Shown one piece after another: positions 18,527 through 27,481 of a stretch of DNA of 64,000 nucleotides. This DNA comes from Sphingopyxis solisilvae. Lineage in GTDB: Bacteria > Pseudomonadota > Alphaproteobacteria > Sphingomonadales > Sphingomonadaceae. The stretch lies in the NCBI RefSeq assembly GCF_015475875.1, contig NZ_JADKYM010000007.1:62001-126000 (forward strand). The letters run 5' to 3'. Positions within the stretch are counted from its first letter, which is position 1, and every line of letters starts with the position of its first letter. The translations under genes were made by a program, and so were the position numbers. The notes beneath the pieces are model-generated. The model saw only the letters and a program-made list of their open reading frames with translations, had not been told where the DNA came from and ran no database searches.

Positions 18527-18760
18527 ATGTCAATTGTCGAAAAAATCGGATGGGCGACGCTGATCGCGATCCTGCTGGCTGCCAGCCACTATTTTCGCGG
18601 GCCGCTTGCCGAGCCCATGCCGCTGGCCGTGCTTCTATTTCCTGTCGGAGTGAATGAAATGCCCGAATTATCGTCCACCAACAACCGGCCCGCCCGCCTG
18701 CTGACGGGCACGACGCCCGGCACAATTTATCCGCGCCTCACCGGCATCCGGATCGGCTGA
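18527..18760 (+). CDS. truncated tandem paralogue 2 of the membrane protein family
   Basis: A 77-residue frame with a good ribosome site (CGGAGG) and a start like its neighbours (MSIVEKIGWATLIAILLAAS). After about residue 40 the similarity ends: the other three membrane segments and the DERDR loop are missing and the tail is polar and basic. It looks like a decayed copy left by a duplication, although it could still be translated into a one- or two-helix peptide. I found no simple frameshift that restores the rest. Confidence 0.55.
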   Translation: MSIVEKIGWATLIAILLAASHYFRGPLAEPMPLAVLLFPVGVNEMPELSSTNNRPARLLTGTTPGTIYPRLTGIRIG

Positions 18761-18826
18761 GCCATGTCGCCCGCGATCCTGAAATCCGCCCGGCAAGTGG
18801 CCGACGACGACTCCGGAGACCTGTCG

Positions 18827-19252
18827 ATGAACTTTCGTGAAAAGACGGCCTGGCTGAACGTCATCGCCATGACCGTGGCCTACATCTTCTATTTCGGCCT
18901 CCTGTTGTCGGGGCACCCCGCCGGACGCGAGGTGTTCCCGATGCTGTGGCTCTTCGGATCGATCGCCGTTGCGCATGCGATCACCGTGATTGTCGGCACG
19001 ATCATCCTGTCGGCGCAGGCACCGAAATCGGAGCGCGCGCGCGCCGACGAACGCGACCGCGCCATCCGCCGCCGCGGCGCCGCCGCCGGCTATTATGTCC
19101 TGCTGGTCGGTATGATGGTCGTCGGGGTCTATATGCCTTTTGTCGAAAGCGGCGTGCCGCTGGCGAATTGCGGGCTGCTGGCAATCGTACTCGCCGAACT
19201 GGCAAATAGCGTCGTCGTCCTCATGAGCTATCGGCGGGGCTGGCATGGCTAA
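18827..19252 (+). CDS. small integral membrane protein, tandem paralogue 3
   Basis: A 141-residue protein with four hydrophobic segments and the cytoplasmic loop ADERDRAIRRRGAAAGY, parallel to paralogue 1. The start at 18827 follows a CCGGAGA ribosome site; an in-frame ATG at 18764 adds 21 residues without family features. The stop overlaps the start of the Xre regulator by 8 bases, so the two are translationally coupled. It resembles DUF2178-like proteins paired with small regulators; the molecular role is unknown. Confidence 0.8.
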   Translation: MNFREKTAWLNVIAMTVAYIFYFGLLLSGHPAGREVFPMLWLFGSIAVAHAITVIVGTIILSAQAPKSERARADERDRAIRRRGAAAGYYVLLVGMMVVGVYMPFVESGVPLANCGLLAIVLAELANSVVVLMSYRRGWHG

Positions 19253-19466
19253 ACTCCCTTTCACCAACGATATCCGCACCCTGCGCTTTCTGGCGGGCGA
19301 GATGACGCAAGGCGATCTTGGCGACCGGGTGGGCGTGACGCGGCAAACGATCGCGGCGATCGAACAGGGGAAATATTCGCCGTCGCTCGAAGTCGCCTTT
19401 CGCATCGCGCAGGTGTTCGGCAAACCGCTCGAAGCGGTCTTTCAGTGGGAGACCGGCGGCGATTGA
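19245..19466 (+). CDS. short Xre family helix-turn-helix regulator
   Basis: A 73-residue protein made of a single Cro/Xre domain (TLRFLAGEMTQGDLGDRVGV, then TRQTIAAIEQGKYSPSLEVA). The ending FGKPLEAVFQWE is typical of the short YozG-like regulators found beside small membrane proteins. It overlaps the upstream gene by 8 bases. I infer that it controls the promoter before paralogue 1, possibly released by the membrane partners. Confidence 0.92.
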   Translation: MAKLPFTNDIRTLRFLAGEMTQGDLGDRVGVTRQTIAAIEQGKYSPSLEVAFRIAQVFGKPLEAVFQWETGGD

Positions 19467-19551
19467 AACAGCGCGGCCGCGCGGCCCGGCCCACGCCTCT
19501 CCCCGGTGGCGGCGGGCCGGGTTTGGGCGGTGATGGGGTGGAACAAAATAT

Positions 19552-19686
19552 TCCTCCCCGCTTGCGGGGAGGTGGCAGCCCGCAGGGCTGACGGAGGGGG
19601 CTCTCGGTTTTAAGCGGCGCGCCAGGCCGTTAGCCCCCTCCACCACCGCCTGCGGCGGCGGTCCCCCTCCCCGCAAGCGGGGAGGA
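19552..19686. repeat. dispersed palindromic repeat, GGGGAGGTGGCA family (copy 1)
   Basis: Each end holds a hairpin of the form TCCTCCCC...GGGGAGG; the inside carries CTGACGGAGGGGG and, inverted, CCCCCTCCACCACCGCC. A related copy is at 34370-34507. It separates the Xre regulator from a convergent glycerophosphodiesterase gene and may serve as a two-way terminator. The rest of the 264-base gap shows no gene. Confidence 0.85.
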
Positions 19687-19730
19687 TCGATTATGACCGC
19701 AATCGATCATCATCCGCCGTTGGTGTATAC

Positions 19731-20804
19731 TTAGCGTTGTGCCACTTTCGCCGCCGCCACCGCCTCGCGCACATTGTCGCTGAACAGGCCGTCGATCCCC
19801 GTCGCCAGATAGGCGGCAATCTCGGCACCCAGCTTGCCATGCCCCGCCGGGTTCACCCCGCCGCGCTGACCCAACGGCAGGAAATAATTTTCGCGGCGAA
19901 AGGTCCAGGGATGCACTTTCAGGCCCGCCGCATGCGCGTCGCGGACCAGCGTCGTCGGCTGGCCCAGCGACCCGAGCGCGCCGCGCGGAATCACCATCGC
20001 CTTGTTCGGGCCGATCCCGTCGGCATAGGTGGCGATTCGCTTCAGCCCCTCCGCCCGCGCCATCGCGGCATAGCTGGTACCGGGCATGTCGGGCGGACCG
20101 CCCTCGGCGTCCATCAGCTGGATCAGCGGCAGGTCGCTTTTGGCGCGCAGGTCCATCAGGTTGCGCACCTCGAAACTCTGGATAAAGACGGGCGCCTGCC
20201 GCCCGCGATAGCCGAAGCGATCGAGCAGCGCGAGCAGCGGCGCCTCGTGCGGCAGGCCGATCGCGGTAAAATAGCTCGGGTACTTGGTTTCGGGATAGAC
20301 GCCGACGGGTGTATCGCGATCCCGGTTGACTTCGGCCAGCAGCGTCAGGATTTCCTCGAAGGTCGGCACGTCGAACTGGCCGTCATAAGTCGTCGCGCGC
20401 AGTTTCGGCAGCCGTTCGCGCGCGCGCAGAGTCTTCAGCTCGGCCAGCGTGAAATCCTCGGTAAACCACCCCGTCACCGCGCGCCCGTCGATCGTCTTGG
20501 TCGCCTTGCGTGCCGCGAACTCGGGGCGATCAGCGACGTCGGTCGTTTCCGAAATTTCGTTCTCGTGCCGCGCCACCAGCACGCCGTCCTTGGTGAGCAC
20601 CAGATCGGGCTCGATGAAGTCGGCGCCCTGCTCGATCGCCAGCTTGTACGCCGCGATCGTGTGTTCGGGGCGCTCGCCCGACGCGCCGCGATGCGCGATG
20701 ACGATCGGCGACCGGCCGTCGAGGGTCGGCTGCGCCGTCACCGGTTCAGCCGCGCAGCCGACGAGCAGCAGCGGGGCCAGCAAGGCCGTGATAAACCGGA
20801 TCAT
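19731..20804 (-). CDS. glpQ: periplasmic glycerophosphodiester phosphodiesterase (lipoprotein)
   Basis: A 357-residue GlpQ-type enzyme that would split glycerophosphodiesters from phospholipid turnover into glycerol-3-phosphate and an alcohol. The N-terminus ends in a lipobox (LLLVGC), so it is probably lipid-anchored. Catalytic features are clear: AHRGASGERPEHT near residue 37, the metal site EPDLVLTKDGVLVARHE, and GVYPETKYPS. It overlaps the ArsC-like gene by four bases (ATGA). GlpQ is the best fit by length and insert; no glp transport gene is adjacent. Confidence 0.9.
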   Translation of the reverse strand: MIRFITALLAPLLLVGCAAEPVTAQPTLDGRSPIVIAHRGASGERPEHTIAAYKLAIEQGADFIEPDLVLTKDGVLVARHENEISETTDVADRPEFAARKATKTIDGRAVTGWFTEDFTLAELKTLRARERLPKLRATTYDGQFDVPTFEEILTLLAEVNRDRDTPVGVYPETKYPSYFTAIGLPHEAPLLALLDRFGYRGRQAPVFIQSFEVRNLMDLRAKSDLPLIQLMDAEGGPPDMPGTSYAAMARAEGLKRIATYADGIGPNKAMVIPRGALGSLGQPTTLVRDAHAAGLKVHPWTFRRENYFLPLGQRGGVNPAGHGKLGAEIAAYLATGIDGLFSDNVREAVAAAKVAQR

Positions 20805-21151
20805 GCCGCAAATCGCGCCTGCCAGTCGGCGGCGGCAAATCCGACGCTGACCCCGTCCGCGGCTTCAACAACCGGTCGCCGGATCATCGCCGGTTGTTCG
20901 AGCATCAGCGCCTTCGCCGCGGCGCTATCCAGCCCGGTCTTCGCGTCGTCGGGCAGCTTGCGAAAGGTCGTGCCCGCCTTGTTGAGCAATTTTTCCCACC
21001 CGAGCGCGTCGATCCAGCCTTGCAACCGCGCCGCGTCGAGCCCGTCCTTGCGGACATCGTGGAATCGATAGGCAACGCCCTGCTGGTCAAGCCAGCGCCG
21101 CGCCTTTTTCACCGTGTCGCAATTGGGAATGCCGTAAAGAATCATCGTCAT
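20801..21151 (-). CDS. ArsC/Spx family (YffB-like) protein
   Basis: A 116-residue thioredoxin-fold protein with NCDTVKKARRWL near residue 10. Only the first cysteine of the ArsC/Spx CxxC position is present, and the later RRPVVE motif is intact, as in YffB-type proteins that are glutathione-dependent reductases of uncertain substrate rather than true arsenate reductases. No arsenic genes are nearby. It shares ATGA with the downstream glpQ-like gene. Two possible starts (21151 and 21145) differ by two residues. Confidence 0.88.
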   Translation of the reverse strand: MTMILYGIPNCDTVKKARRWLDQQGVAYRFHDVRKDGLDAARLQGWIDALGWEKLLNKAGTTFRKLPDDAKTGLDSAAAKALMLEQPAMIRRPVVEAADGVSVGFAAADWQARFAA

Positions 21152-21208
21152 GATTCTGCCCTAGCAGCAGCCGATGACAAGTTCGAGGCGCGCGACCGGG
21201 CCCAGCCG

Positions 21209-21886
21209 TCAGGCGGCCGACGCGCGGTCGGCGATCCGGGTGTTCGCGCTGGCGAGTTTGCCGCGCAGCGCGCGTGCAAACCCTTCGTGAAGCGCACTTG
21301 CGATGTCGGGATTGGCGGCCAGATAGGCGCGCAGCGCGGCAGCGGGCACGAACCACAGCCGGGCATTGCTGGCCAGCGCCACGGTGCCGGTCGCATGGGT
21401 GCCGTCAAGCACCGTCGCCTCGCCGATCAGCGCGCCGTCCATGAGCCGCCCGACATCGACGCCGTCGCGGCGAATCGTCGCCTGCCCCTCCGCCAGATAG
21501 AAAAGGCTTGGCGCCGCCTGATTCTCGCGGATCAGCACCTCGCCGCGCTTGGCCGAAATCCAGTGGCCCTGGTCGATCAGCCCGCGCGCCGCGACCGCAT
21601 TGAGTCCGTTGAAATGCTCGCGCCGCAGCGCATCTTCCTCGGCCGAAAAGCGGACTTGCTGCTGACGAAGCCACAGCCGCGCCAATATCGCCAGATTGAC
21701 GATCAGGATCGCCAGCACCAGCGCCCCGTAACCCAGATCGGGCTCGCGAAAGAGAACGAGCGGTACCGCGACCAGCGCCGCAGCAGCGAGTCCGATCCGC
21801 ACATAATCGAGGCGCACGACAAAGCTTGTCGCCAGCAGCAACAGCAATGCTCCATAAACAAACCAGGCGGACTCGAAATTCGTCAT
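21209..21886 (-). CDS. Popeye-like membrane protein with cyclic-nucleotide-binding domain
   Basis: A 225-residue protein with three closely spaced N-terminal membrane segments (about residues 7-24, 32-48, 52-72) and a C-terminal cyclic-nucleotide-binding fold (GEVLIRENQAAPSLFYLAEG, then GRLMDGALIGEATVLDG). The three-helix plus cNMP layout is that of Popeye-domain proteins. The usual PRAA phosphate-binding cassette is replaced by THATGTVALA, so cAMP binding is doubtful or different. I used the ATG at 21886; a TTG four codons earlier is possible. Role unknown, perhaps a membrane sensor. Confidence 0.75.
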   Translation of the reverse strand: MTNFESAWFVYGALLLLLATSFVVRLDYVRIGLAAAALVAVPLVLFREPDLGYGALVLAILIVNLAILARLWLRQQQVRFSAEEDALRREHFNGLNAVAARGLIDQGHWISAKRGEVLIRENQAAPSLFYLAEGQATIRRDGVDVGRLMDGALIGEATVLDGTHATGTVALASNARLWFVPAAALRAYLAANPDIASALHEGFARALRGKLASANTRIADRASAA

Positions 21887-22140
21887 AGCCACCGCCAATC
21901 GCGTTGTGGGGACCCGGAATCAGGTCTCTTGGTGTATAACGTCGCCGATAGCCAACTGCCTTGATGCGCCGGGCAGGGAAAAATCTGAAATAAACTATCA
22001 GTTTTTCCGCCCCAAGAAAAGCATAGGTGCGCAAATGTCACGATAATGCTAATTTTTGCATCGCGATTGTCGGGCGCATTGCGTCACGGCGCCATTCGCG
22101 CCATGGCGGCCCCGGTTTGGACAGTGAAGACGACAGGCAA

Positions 22141-23514
22141 ATGACAAAAAATTGGCAACCGCACAGCTGGCGCTCGCACGAGGCGCGCCAGCTTCCGACC
22201 TACCGCGATGCCGACGCACTTGCCGCGGCCGAACGCGAACTCGCCGGTTATCCGCCGCTGGTTTTTGCAGGCGAGGCGCGCGACCTGACCGCCGAACTCG
22301 GCCGCGTCGCCGAAGGCAAGGCGTTTCTGCTTCAGGGCGGCGACTGCGCCGAAAGCTTTGCCGAATTCCATCCGAACAACATCCGCGACACCTTTCGCGT
22401 GCTGCTCCAGATGGCGGTCGTCCTGACCTTTGCCTCGAAAATGCCGGTGGTGAAGCTCGGCCGCATGGCTGGGCAGTTCGCCAAGCCGCGGTCGGCGGAT
22501 ATGGAAGACATCGACGGCGTATCGCTGCCCAGCTATCGCGGCGACATCATCAACGACATCGCTTTCGAGGAAGCGGGCCGCGAGCCAGACCCCGCGCGGA
22601 TGGTCAAGGCGTATAACCAGTCGGCGGCAACGCTGAACCTGCTGCGCGCTTTTGCGAACGGCGGTTACGCCAATCTGCACCAGGTCAACGCGTGGACGCA
22701 CGACTTCATGGACCGCAGCCCGTGGGCCAAGAAATATCAGGAAACCGCCGCGCGCATTTCCGAAGCGCTCGCCTTCATGGAAGCGTGCGGCGTGACCCCC
22801 GAAACCGTGCCGCAGATCAAGGGCACCAGCTTCTACACCAGCCACGAGGCGCTGCTGCTGCCTTATGAGCAGGCGCTGACGCGGCAGGACAGCCTGACCG
22901 GCGGCTGGTATGACACCTCGGGGCACTTCCTGTGGGTCGGCGACCGCACCCGTTTTGAAGGGTCGGCGCACATCGAATATCTGCGCGGGATCGGCAATCC
23001 GGTCGGCATGAAATGCGGGCCGAGCCTCGAGCCCGACGTGCTGCTGCGCCTGCTCGACACGCTCAATCCCAATCATGTCGCGGGCCGGATGACGCTGATC
23101 ACGCGCTACGGCCACGACAAGATCGAGGCGCACCTGCCCAAGCTGGTGCGCGCGGTGAAGGAATCGGGGCATCCGGTCGTCTGGTCGTGCGACCCGATGC
23201 ACGGCAACGTCATCAAGACCTCGACCGGCTACAAGACCCGCCCGTTCGAGCGCATCCTCGCCGAAGTGCGCGGCTTCTTTGCCGTCCACCGCGCCGAGGG
23301 CACGCATGGCGGCGGCATCCATATCGAAATGACCGGCCAGAATGTCACCGAATGCACCGGTGGCGCGATGGACGTGACCCAGATGGACCTCGCCGACCGT
23401 TACCACACGCATTGCGATCCGCGGCTCAATGCGGGGCAGTCGCTCGAACTGGCGTTCCTGCTGGCCGAAATGCTCAATCAGGAAATGAGCGAGCGCGCGA
23501 AGCAGGCGGCGTAA
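22141..23514 (+). CDS. class II 3-deoxy-7-phosphoheptulonate (DAHP) synthase
   Basis: This enzyme joins phosphoenolpyruvate and erythrose-4-phosphate, the first step of the shikimate pathway to aromatic amino acids. The 457-residue length and the motifs [22 protein letters not shown] (metal-binding cysteine), [15 protein letters not shown], and the [16 protein letters not shown] and [15 protein letters not shown] segments identify the plant-type class II family, common in alphaproteobacteria. The start at 22141 gives the family N-terminus [10 protein letters not shown]. It is monocistronic, with a 254-base upstream gap and a palindromic repeat after its stop. Confidence 0.95.
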   Translation: MTKNWQPHSWRSHEARQLPTYRDADALAAAERELAGYPPLVFAGEARDLTAELGRVAEGKAFLLQGGDCAESFAEFHPNNIRDTFRVLLQMAVVLTFASKMPVVKLGRMAGQFAKPRSADMEDIDGVSLPSYRGDIINDIAFEEAGREPDPARMVKAYNQSAATLNLLRAFANGGYANLHQVNAWTHDFMDRSPWAKKYQETAARISEALAFMEACGVTPETVPQIKGTSFYTSHEALLLPYEQALTRQDSLTGGWYDTSGHFLWVGDRTRFEGSAHIEYLRGIGNPVGMKCGPSLEPDVLLRLLDTLNPNHVAGRMTLITRYGHDKIEAHLPKLVRAVKESGHPVVWSCDPMHGNVIKTSTGYKTRPFERILAEVRGFFAVHRAEGTHGGGIHIEMTGQNVTECTGGAMDVTQMDLADRYHTHCDPRLNAGQSLELAFLLAEMLNQEMSERAKQAA

Positions 23515-23526
23515 TTCCCCTTACCT

Positions 23527-23609
23527 CGTCATTGCGAGAAGCGAAGCGACGCGGCAATCCAGAGTAGGCGTAAACCGCCCTAGATTGCTTCGCTTCGCTC
23601 GCAATGACG
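23527..23609. repeat. dispersed palindromic element, CGTCATTGCGAG family (copy 2)
   Basis: Ends CGTCATTGCGAG and CTCGCAATGACG match copies 1 and 3; the arms are less perfect than in copy 1, with insertions on the left side (GAAGCGAAGCGACGCGG). It lies between the convergent DAHP synthase and M28 peptidase genes and probably ends both transcripts. Confidence 0.9.
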
Positions 23610-23619
23610 ATCTATATGA

Positions 23620-25122
23620 TTACTTCCCCGCCCACCGCTTGGTATCGGCGAACGCCCGCCCCAGCGCGACGTGCAGGTCGGCGTCCTCGGCGGCGCCGCC
23701 CAGCGGGATCTTGTCGGAAAAATTGTCGCCGGGGCCATGATAGTCGCCGCCCAGAAACGCCTGGAGCAGCGCCATGTCCGAAAAGCTGCCGCCGACCATC
23801 AGCGACGTCACACCCTTCGCGCCCAATGCCCAGCCATCCTGCCGCTGGACAAAGGCGTCGGCCTCGCCATCCTCGTCGAGCTTGCGGCCGAGCGCAGTGG
23901 CCACCGACCGCACCACCGCGTCATAGGCGGGCTTGCCGCGCCCGATCGTCGCAACGGGGGTACCGCGCGGCGAAATCGCAATCGTGTCGATGTTCAGCGC
24001 AACGGTGATGTCGGCCAGCGGCACCACCGGATTGGCGGCGAAATAATGCGCGCCGAGCAGGCCTTTTTCTTCCGCCGTGGTGGCGAGGAAATAAATGTCG
24101 CGGTCGGGGCGCGGCCCCTTCGCCAGCCGCTTCGCCACCTCGATCAGCACCGCGATCCCGCTCGCATTGTCGACCGCGCCGTTGCAAATGCGGTCGGCGT
24201 CGCCTTCCTTGCCGCAGATGCCCAGATGATCCCAATGGCCGAGGAACAGCACCGCCTTGCCGTCGGGGTTCGCGCCGGGCAGCTTGGCAATGACATTGTT
24301 GCTGGCAAAGGCGCGGGTCGCCGACTGCGCCGTCAGGTCGGCGGTGACCGGCAGCGCAGCGCCCTTGTAATCGGCCGATTTCGCCGCCGCGCGCAGCGCC
24401 GCACCGTCCTGTCCCGCCTGTTCGAACAGCGCATCGGCGGCCGCCGCCGACAGAAAGCCGCTCACCGAGGCGCCCGCCGGGGCGCTCGCCAGTCGCATCG
24501 CGCTGCTGCCCGCGCTGTCGCGCAGCTGGTCCCACGGCACCGCGTCGGTCGCGATCACCAGCACCGCTGCGGCGCCGGCGTCGGCGAGCGACTGCCGCCG
24601 CTCGCGAAAGCGCGGCAGCTTGTCACCGAACGGCGCATTGTCGAACAGCATGATCGCCAGCTTGCCCTTGACGTCGGCATTGACCTTGCCCGCGCCATCG
24701 ACGCCATAGCCGACGAACAATGTCGGCAGATTGGCCAGCGACACCGACGCATCGCGGGCGGTCAGGATCACGCCGTCATCGGCGATGGCCAGATTGCGGC
24801 CGCCAAGCCTGAAGGTCGCGCTGCCGTCCAGTGCCCTTGTTTCGACAAAGGGTACCGGCTGCAACCACGGCGTCGCGCTGCCGGGAACCGCCTCCAGCCC
24901 CGCCTTGGCCCATTCGCCGACGATATAGGCGATCGTCCGGTCCTCGCCATCGGTGCCCGGCGCGCGCCCTTCGAACGCGTCGCCCGCCAATATCTTCATG
25001 TGCGCGGCCAGATCGGCTTCGGTAACCGGCGATTCGGCCGCTTTGGCGTGGGCTGCGGGAACGGCGGCAAAGGCCGCCAGGGCGACAGCCGCAATCGCGG
25101 CGCGAAACTTGATCGTCTGCAT
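23620..25122 (-). CDS. secreted M28 family zinc aminopeptidase
   Basis: A 500-residue exported metallopeptidase. A signal peptide (cut near AHAK, residues 1-24) is followed by a PA-domain insert and an M28 catalytic domain. Zinc and catalytic motifs are visible: LGHWDHLG, VDNASGIAVLIEVAKRL and TAEEKGLLGAHYF. Such enzymes trim peptides in the periplasm or outside the cell. The ATG at 25122 places the signal peptide at the N-terminus; an upstream ATG at 25146 does not. The adjacent CitE-like gene ends upstream on the same strand? No: that gene lies 93 bases upstream and is separated by a hairpin. Confidence 0.9.
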   Translation of the reverse strand: MQTIKFRAAIAAVALAAFAAVPAAHAKAAESPVTEADLAAHMKILAGDAFEGRAPGTDGEDRTIAYIVGEWAKAGLEAVPGSATPWLQPVPFVETRALDGSATFRLGGRNLAIADDGVILTARDASVSLANLPTLFVGYGVDGAGKVNADVKGKLAIMLFDNAPFGDKLPRFRERRQSLADAGAAAVLVIATDAVPWDQLRDSAGSSAMRLASAPAGASVSGFLSAAAADALFEQAGQDGAALRAAAKSADYKGAALPVTADLTAQSATRAFASNNVIAKLPGANPDGKAVLFLGHWDHLGICGKEGDADRICNGAVDNASGIAVLIEVAKRLAKGPRPDRDIYFLATTAEEKGLLGAHYFAANPVVPLADITVALNIDTIAISPRGTPVATIGRGKPAYDAVVRSVATALGRKLDEDGEADAFVQRQDGWALGAKGVTSLMVGGSFSDMALLQAFLGGDYHGPGDNFSDKIPLGGAAEDADLHVALGRAFADTKRWAGK

Positions 25123-25163
25123 GGGCGCGCCGCATGGCATGTCCACTTCAGGCAGGCAAGGCG

Positions 25164-25213
25164 GTTCGTCGAACGACGAACAGCGGGCTCCCCTCGCGCA
25201 AGCGGGAGGGGAG
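25164..25213. repeat. two adjacent hairpins between M28 peptidase and CitE-like genes
   Basis: First hairpin: GTTCGTCG-AA-CGACGAAC at 25164-25181, perfect 8-base arms. Second: CTCCCCTCGC and GCGGGAGGGGAG at 25188-25213, related to the hairpin at 37494-37519. They lie just after the stop of the CitE-like gene and can act as its transcript end; no clear U-run follows. Confidence 0.7.
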
Positions 25214-25215
25214 AA

Positions 25216-26022
25216 TCAGGCGACCCCCGCCCGCGCCAGCAGCGCCCGTGCCGCGGCGACGTGCATATCCTCGATCATTCGCCCCTCGTAGCGCTGCGCC
25301 CCGCCGGTCGCCGCCGCAACCAGCGCCTTGGCGGCGACGATCTCGCGCGCCGACGGCGCAAAGGCCATGTTGCACAGATCGACCTGCGACGGGTGGATCA
25401 GCGTCTTCCCGTCGAACCCCAGCCGCCGCCCTTCGCCCGCCTCGGCGGCAAAACCCGCGGCATCGTCGATCGCGTTGTAAACGCCGTCGAAGCACCACAC
25501 CCCGCCCGCCCGCGCCGCCAACACGATCGCCTGGATCGCGTGGCCCATTGCGCCGCGGTCGGTTCCGCCCGACAGCTTCAGCTCGTGCGCCAGATCGTTA
25601 AGCCCCGCGATCAGCCCGGCCACGGCGGGATCCGCGGCGATCTCGCGTGCGGCATAGATGGCCGTCGGGGTCTCGATCATCGCCAAGACCGGCAGGTGGA
25701 GGCCACGCACAGGTTCGAGATCGGCGACCGCATCGACCTTGGGCAGCACGACCGCGGCGATCTGCAGTCCCGCGAGCGATTCGATGTCCGCCGCCTGATG
25801 CGCGCTGCCCGCACCGTTGATCCGCACCGCGACGCGCTTGTCCGGAAAGCCCGCGGTGACCGCGGCGTGCATCGCCGCGCGCGCGTCGTCCTTGCGGTCG
25901 GCCGGCACCGCATCCTCGAGGTCGATTATCAGCATGTCGGCGGCAAGCCCCGGCGCCTTTTCCAGCGCGCGGGCGTTCGAACCAGGGACATAGAGCAGCG
26001 AGCGGGGGGCGAAGTCGGTCAT
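25216..26022 (-). CDS. HpcH/HpaI aldolase / CitE-like CoA ester lyase
   Basis: A 268-residue TIM-barrel lyase. It opens with APRSLLYVPGSNARALEKAP and has the metal-binding IIDLEDAVPADRKDDAR, VRING, and MIETPTAIYAAREI segments of the CitE family (citryl-CoA, malyl-CoA or citramalyl-CoA lyases). Citrate-lyase alpha and gamma subunits are absent here, so a stand-alone (3S)-malyl- or citramalyl-CoA role is more likely than citrate fermentation. The start at 26022 is the first codon of the family homology. It is divergent from the SPFH gene. Confidence 0.88.
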   Translation of the reverse strand: MTDFAPRSLLYVPGSNARALEKAPGLAADMLIIDLEDAVPADRKDDARAAMHAAVTAGFPDKRVAVRINGAGSAHQAADIESLAGLQIAAVVLPKVDAVADLEPVRGLHLPVLAMIETPTAIYAAREIAADPAVAGLIAGLNDLAHELKLSGGTDRGAMGHAIQAIVLAARAGGVWCFDGVYNAIDDAAGFAAEAGEGRRLGFDGKTLIHPSQVDLCNMAFAPSAREIVAAKALVAAATGGAQRYEGRMIEDMHVAAARALLARAGVA

Positions 26023-26105
26023 GCGCTTTTCTGTGGCGCAGCGACGCCATTGCCGCAATAAGGAAGCTAGTTGCGGAGCGATCCGCGTGCGAGAGGGGAT
26101 GATCG

Positions 26106-27017
26106 ATGGAATTCGCGCTGGCGCTGGTCGTACTGGCCCTTGTCTTTCTGATCTGGGCGCTGACGCCCGTGCGGCAGGGTTTCGCCTATACGATCGAACG
26201 ATTTGGCCGCTACACGCACACCGCACAGCCGGGACTGAACTTCATCATGCCGATCTTCGACCGCGTCGGCCGTAAAGTGAACATGATGGAGCAGGTGCTC
26301 GACATCCCGGGGCAGGAAATCATCACCAAGGACAATGCGATGGTCGCGGTCGACGGGGTGGTGTTCTTCCAGGTGCTCGACGCCGCCAAGGCCGCCTATG
26401 AAGTCAGCGACCTGTATCTGTCGATCATGAACCTGACGACGACGAACCTGCGCACCGTCATGGGATCGATGGACCTCGACGAAACGCTGTCGAAACGCGA
26501 CGAGATCAATGCCCGCCTGCTGCACGTCGTCGATGATGCGACGACACCGTGGGGGGTCAAGATTACGCGCGTCGAGATCAAGGACATCCGCCCGCCCGCC
26601 GACATTTCGAACGCGATGGCGCGGCAGATGAAGGCCGAGCGCGAGAAACGCGCCGCGATCCTCGAAGCCGAGGGGCTGCGCGCCTCCGAAATTCTCCGCG
26701 CCGAAGGCGAGAAGCAGGGCCAGATCCTGCAAGCCGAAGGCCGCCGCGAAGCCGCATTCCGCGACGCCGAGGCGCGTGAGCGCGAGGCGGAAGCCGAAGC
26801 GAAGGCGACACAGATGGTCAGCGACGCGATCGCCAGCGGCAATGCGCAGGCAATCAACTATTTCGTCGCGCAAAAATATGTCGAGGCGGTGAGCCTGTTC
26901 GCGACCAGCCCGAACAGCAAGACGATCCTGTTCCCGGTCGAGGCAACGCAGCTGATCGGCACTCTGGGCGGCATCGGCGAACTCGCGCGCGACGCGATCG
27001 AACGCAAGGGAAGCTGA
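26106..27017 (+). CDS. SPFH/Band 7 (QmcA-like, paraslipin) membrane protein
   Basis: A 303-residue protein with one N-terminal membrane segment (residues 2-19) and an SPFH domain (VRQGFAYTIERFGRYTHTAQ, PGLNFIMPIFDRVGRKVNMM), then a long coiled-coil rich in Ala/Glu/Arg (about residues 175-245). It belongs to the QmcA/stomatin-like group that forms large oligomeric rings in the inner membrane and partners with NfeD proteins and FtsH-type proteases. The NfeD gene follows after one base, confirming the typical pair. Confidence 0.93.
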   Translation: MEFALALVVLALVFLIWALTPVRQGFAYTIERFGRYTHTAQPGLNFIMPIFDRVGRKVNMMEQVLDIPGQEIITKDNAMVAVDGVVFFQVLDAAKAAYEVSDLYLSIMNLTTTNLRTVMGSMDLDETLSKRDEINARLLHVVDDATTPWGVKITRVEIKDIRPPADISNAMARQMKAEREKRAAILEAEGLRASEILRAEGEKQGQILQAEGRREAAFRDAEAREREAEAEAKATQMVSDAIASGNAQAINYFVAQKYVEAVSLFATSPNSKTILFPVEATQLIGTLGGIGELARDAIERKGS

Positions 27018-27018
27018 C

Positions 27019-27465
27019 ATGCCCGACTGGCTGACCAATATGGAACCGCATTGGGCGTGGCTGTCGCTCGGCGTGCTGCTCGCCGCGGCCGAGATCGTGA
27101 TGCCCGGTTTCTTTCTGATCTGGATCGGCGCGGCGGCGGTCGTCACCGGGGTTATTGCCTGGATTGTGCCGCTCAGCATTCCGTTTCAGCTCGGCATTTT
27201 TGCGGTGCTGTCCTTCGTCGCGCTCTATGGCGGACGCCGCTGGCTGAAGACGAACCCGATCACCACGACCGATCCCAATCTGAACCAGCGCGGCCATCGC
27301 CTGGTCGGCGAGGTGCTGACGGTGACCAAGGCGATCGAGGACGGTCGCGGCCGTGCCAAGGTCGGTGACGGCGAATGGCCGGTGCGCGGCCCCGATGTTG
27401 CGGAAGGCGCCAAGGTCCGCGTCGTCAGCGCCGACGGCGGGCTGCTGGTGGTCGAGGCGGTTTAG
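27019..27465 (+). CDS. NfeD family membrane protein
   Basis: A 148-residue protein with two to three membrane segments (about residues 12-32, 36-54, 56-72) and a C-terminal OB-fold domain (NQRGHRLVGEVLTVTKAI to VVEAV). It is the short NfeD type without a protease domain, usually acting with an SPFH protein in membrane organisation. Its start is one base after the SPFH stop. Confidence 0.92.
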   Translation: MPDWLTNMEPHWAWLSLGVLLAAAEIVMPGFFLIWIGAAAVVTGVIAWIVPLSIPFQLGIFAVLSFVALYGGRRWLKTNPITTTDPNLNQRGHRLVGEVLTVTKAIEDGRGRAKVGDGEWPVRGPDVAEGAKVRVVSADGGLLVVEAV

Positions 27466-27481
27466 ATTTTTCAGCAAACCT

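Noticed and set aside
20801-21151. True arsenate reductase
   Set aside because: The ArsC-like protein has the YffB pattern and no arsR, acr3 or arsB gene is nearby.
23671-26061. 796-codon plus-strand frame over the M28 peptidase and CitE-like genes
   Set aside because: Antisense shadow of two real genes; composition dominated by Arg and His.
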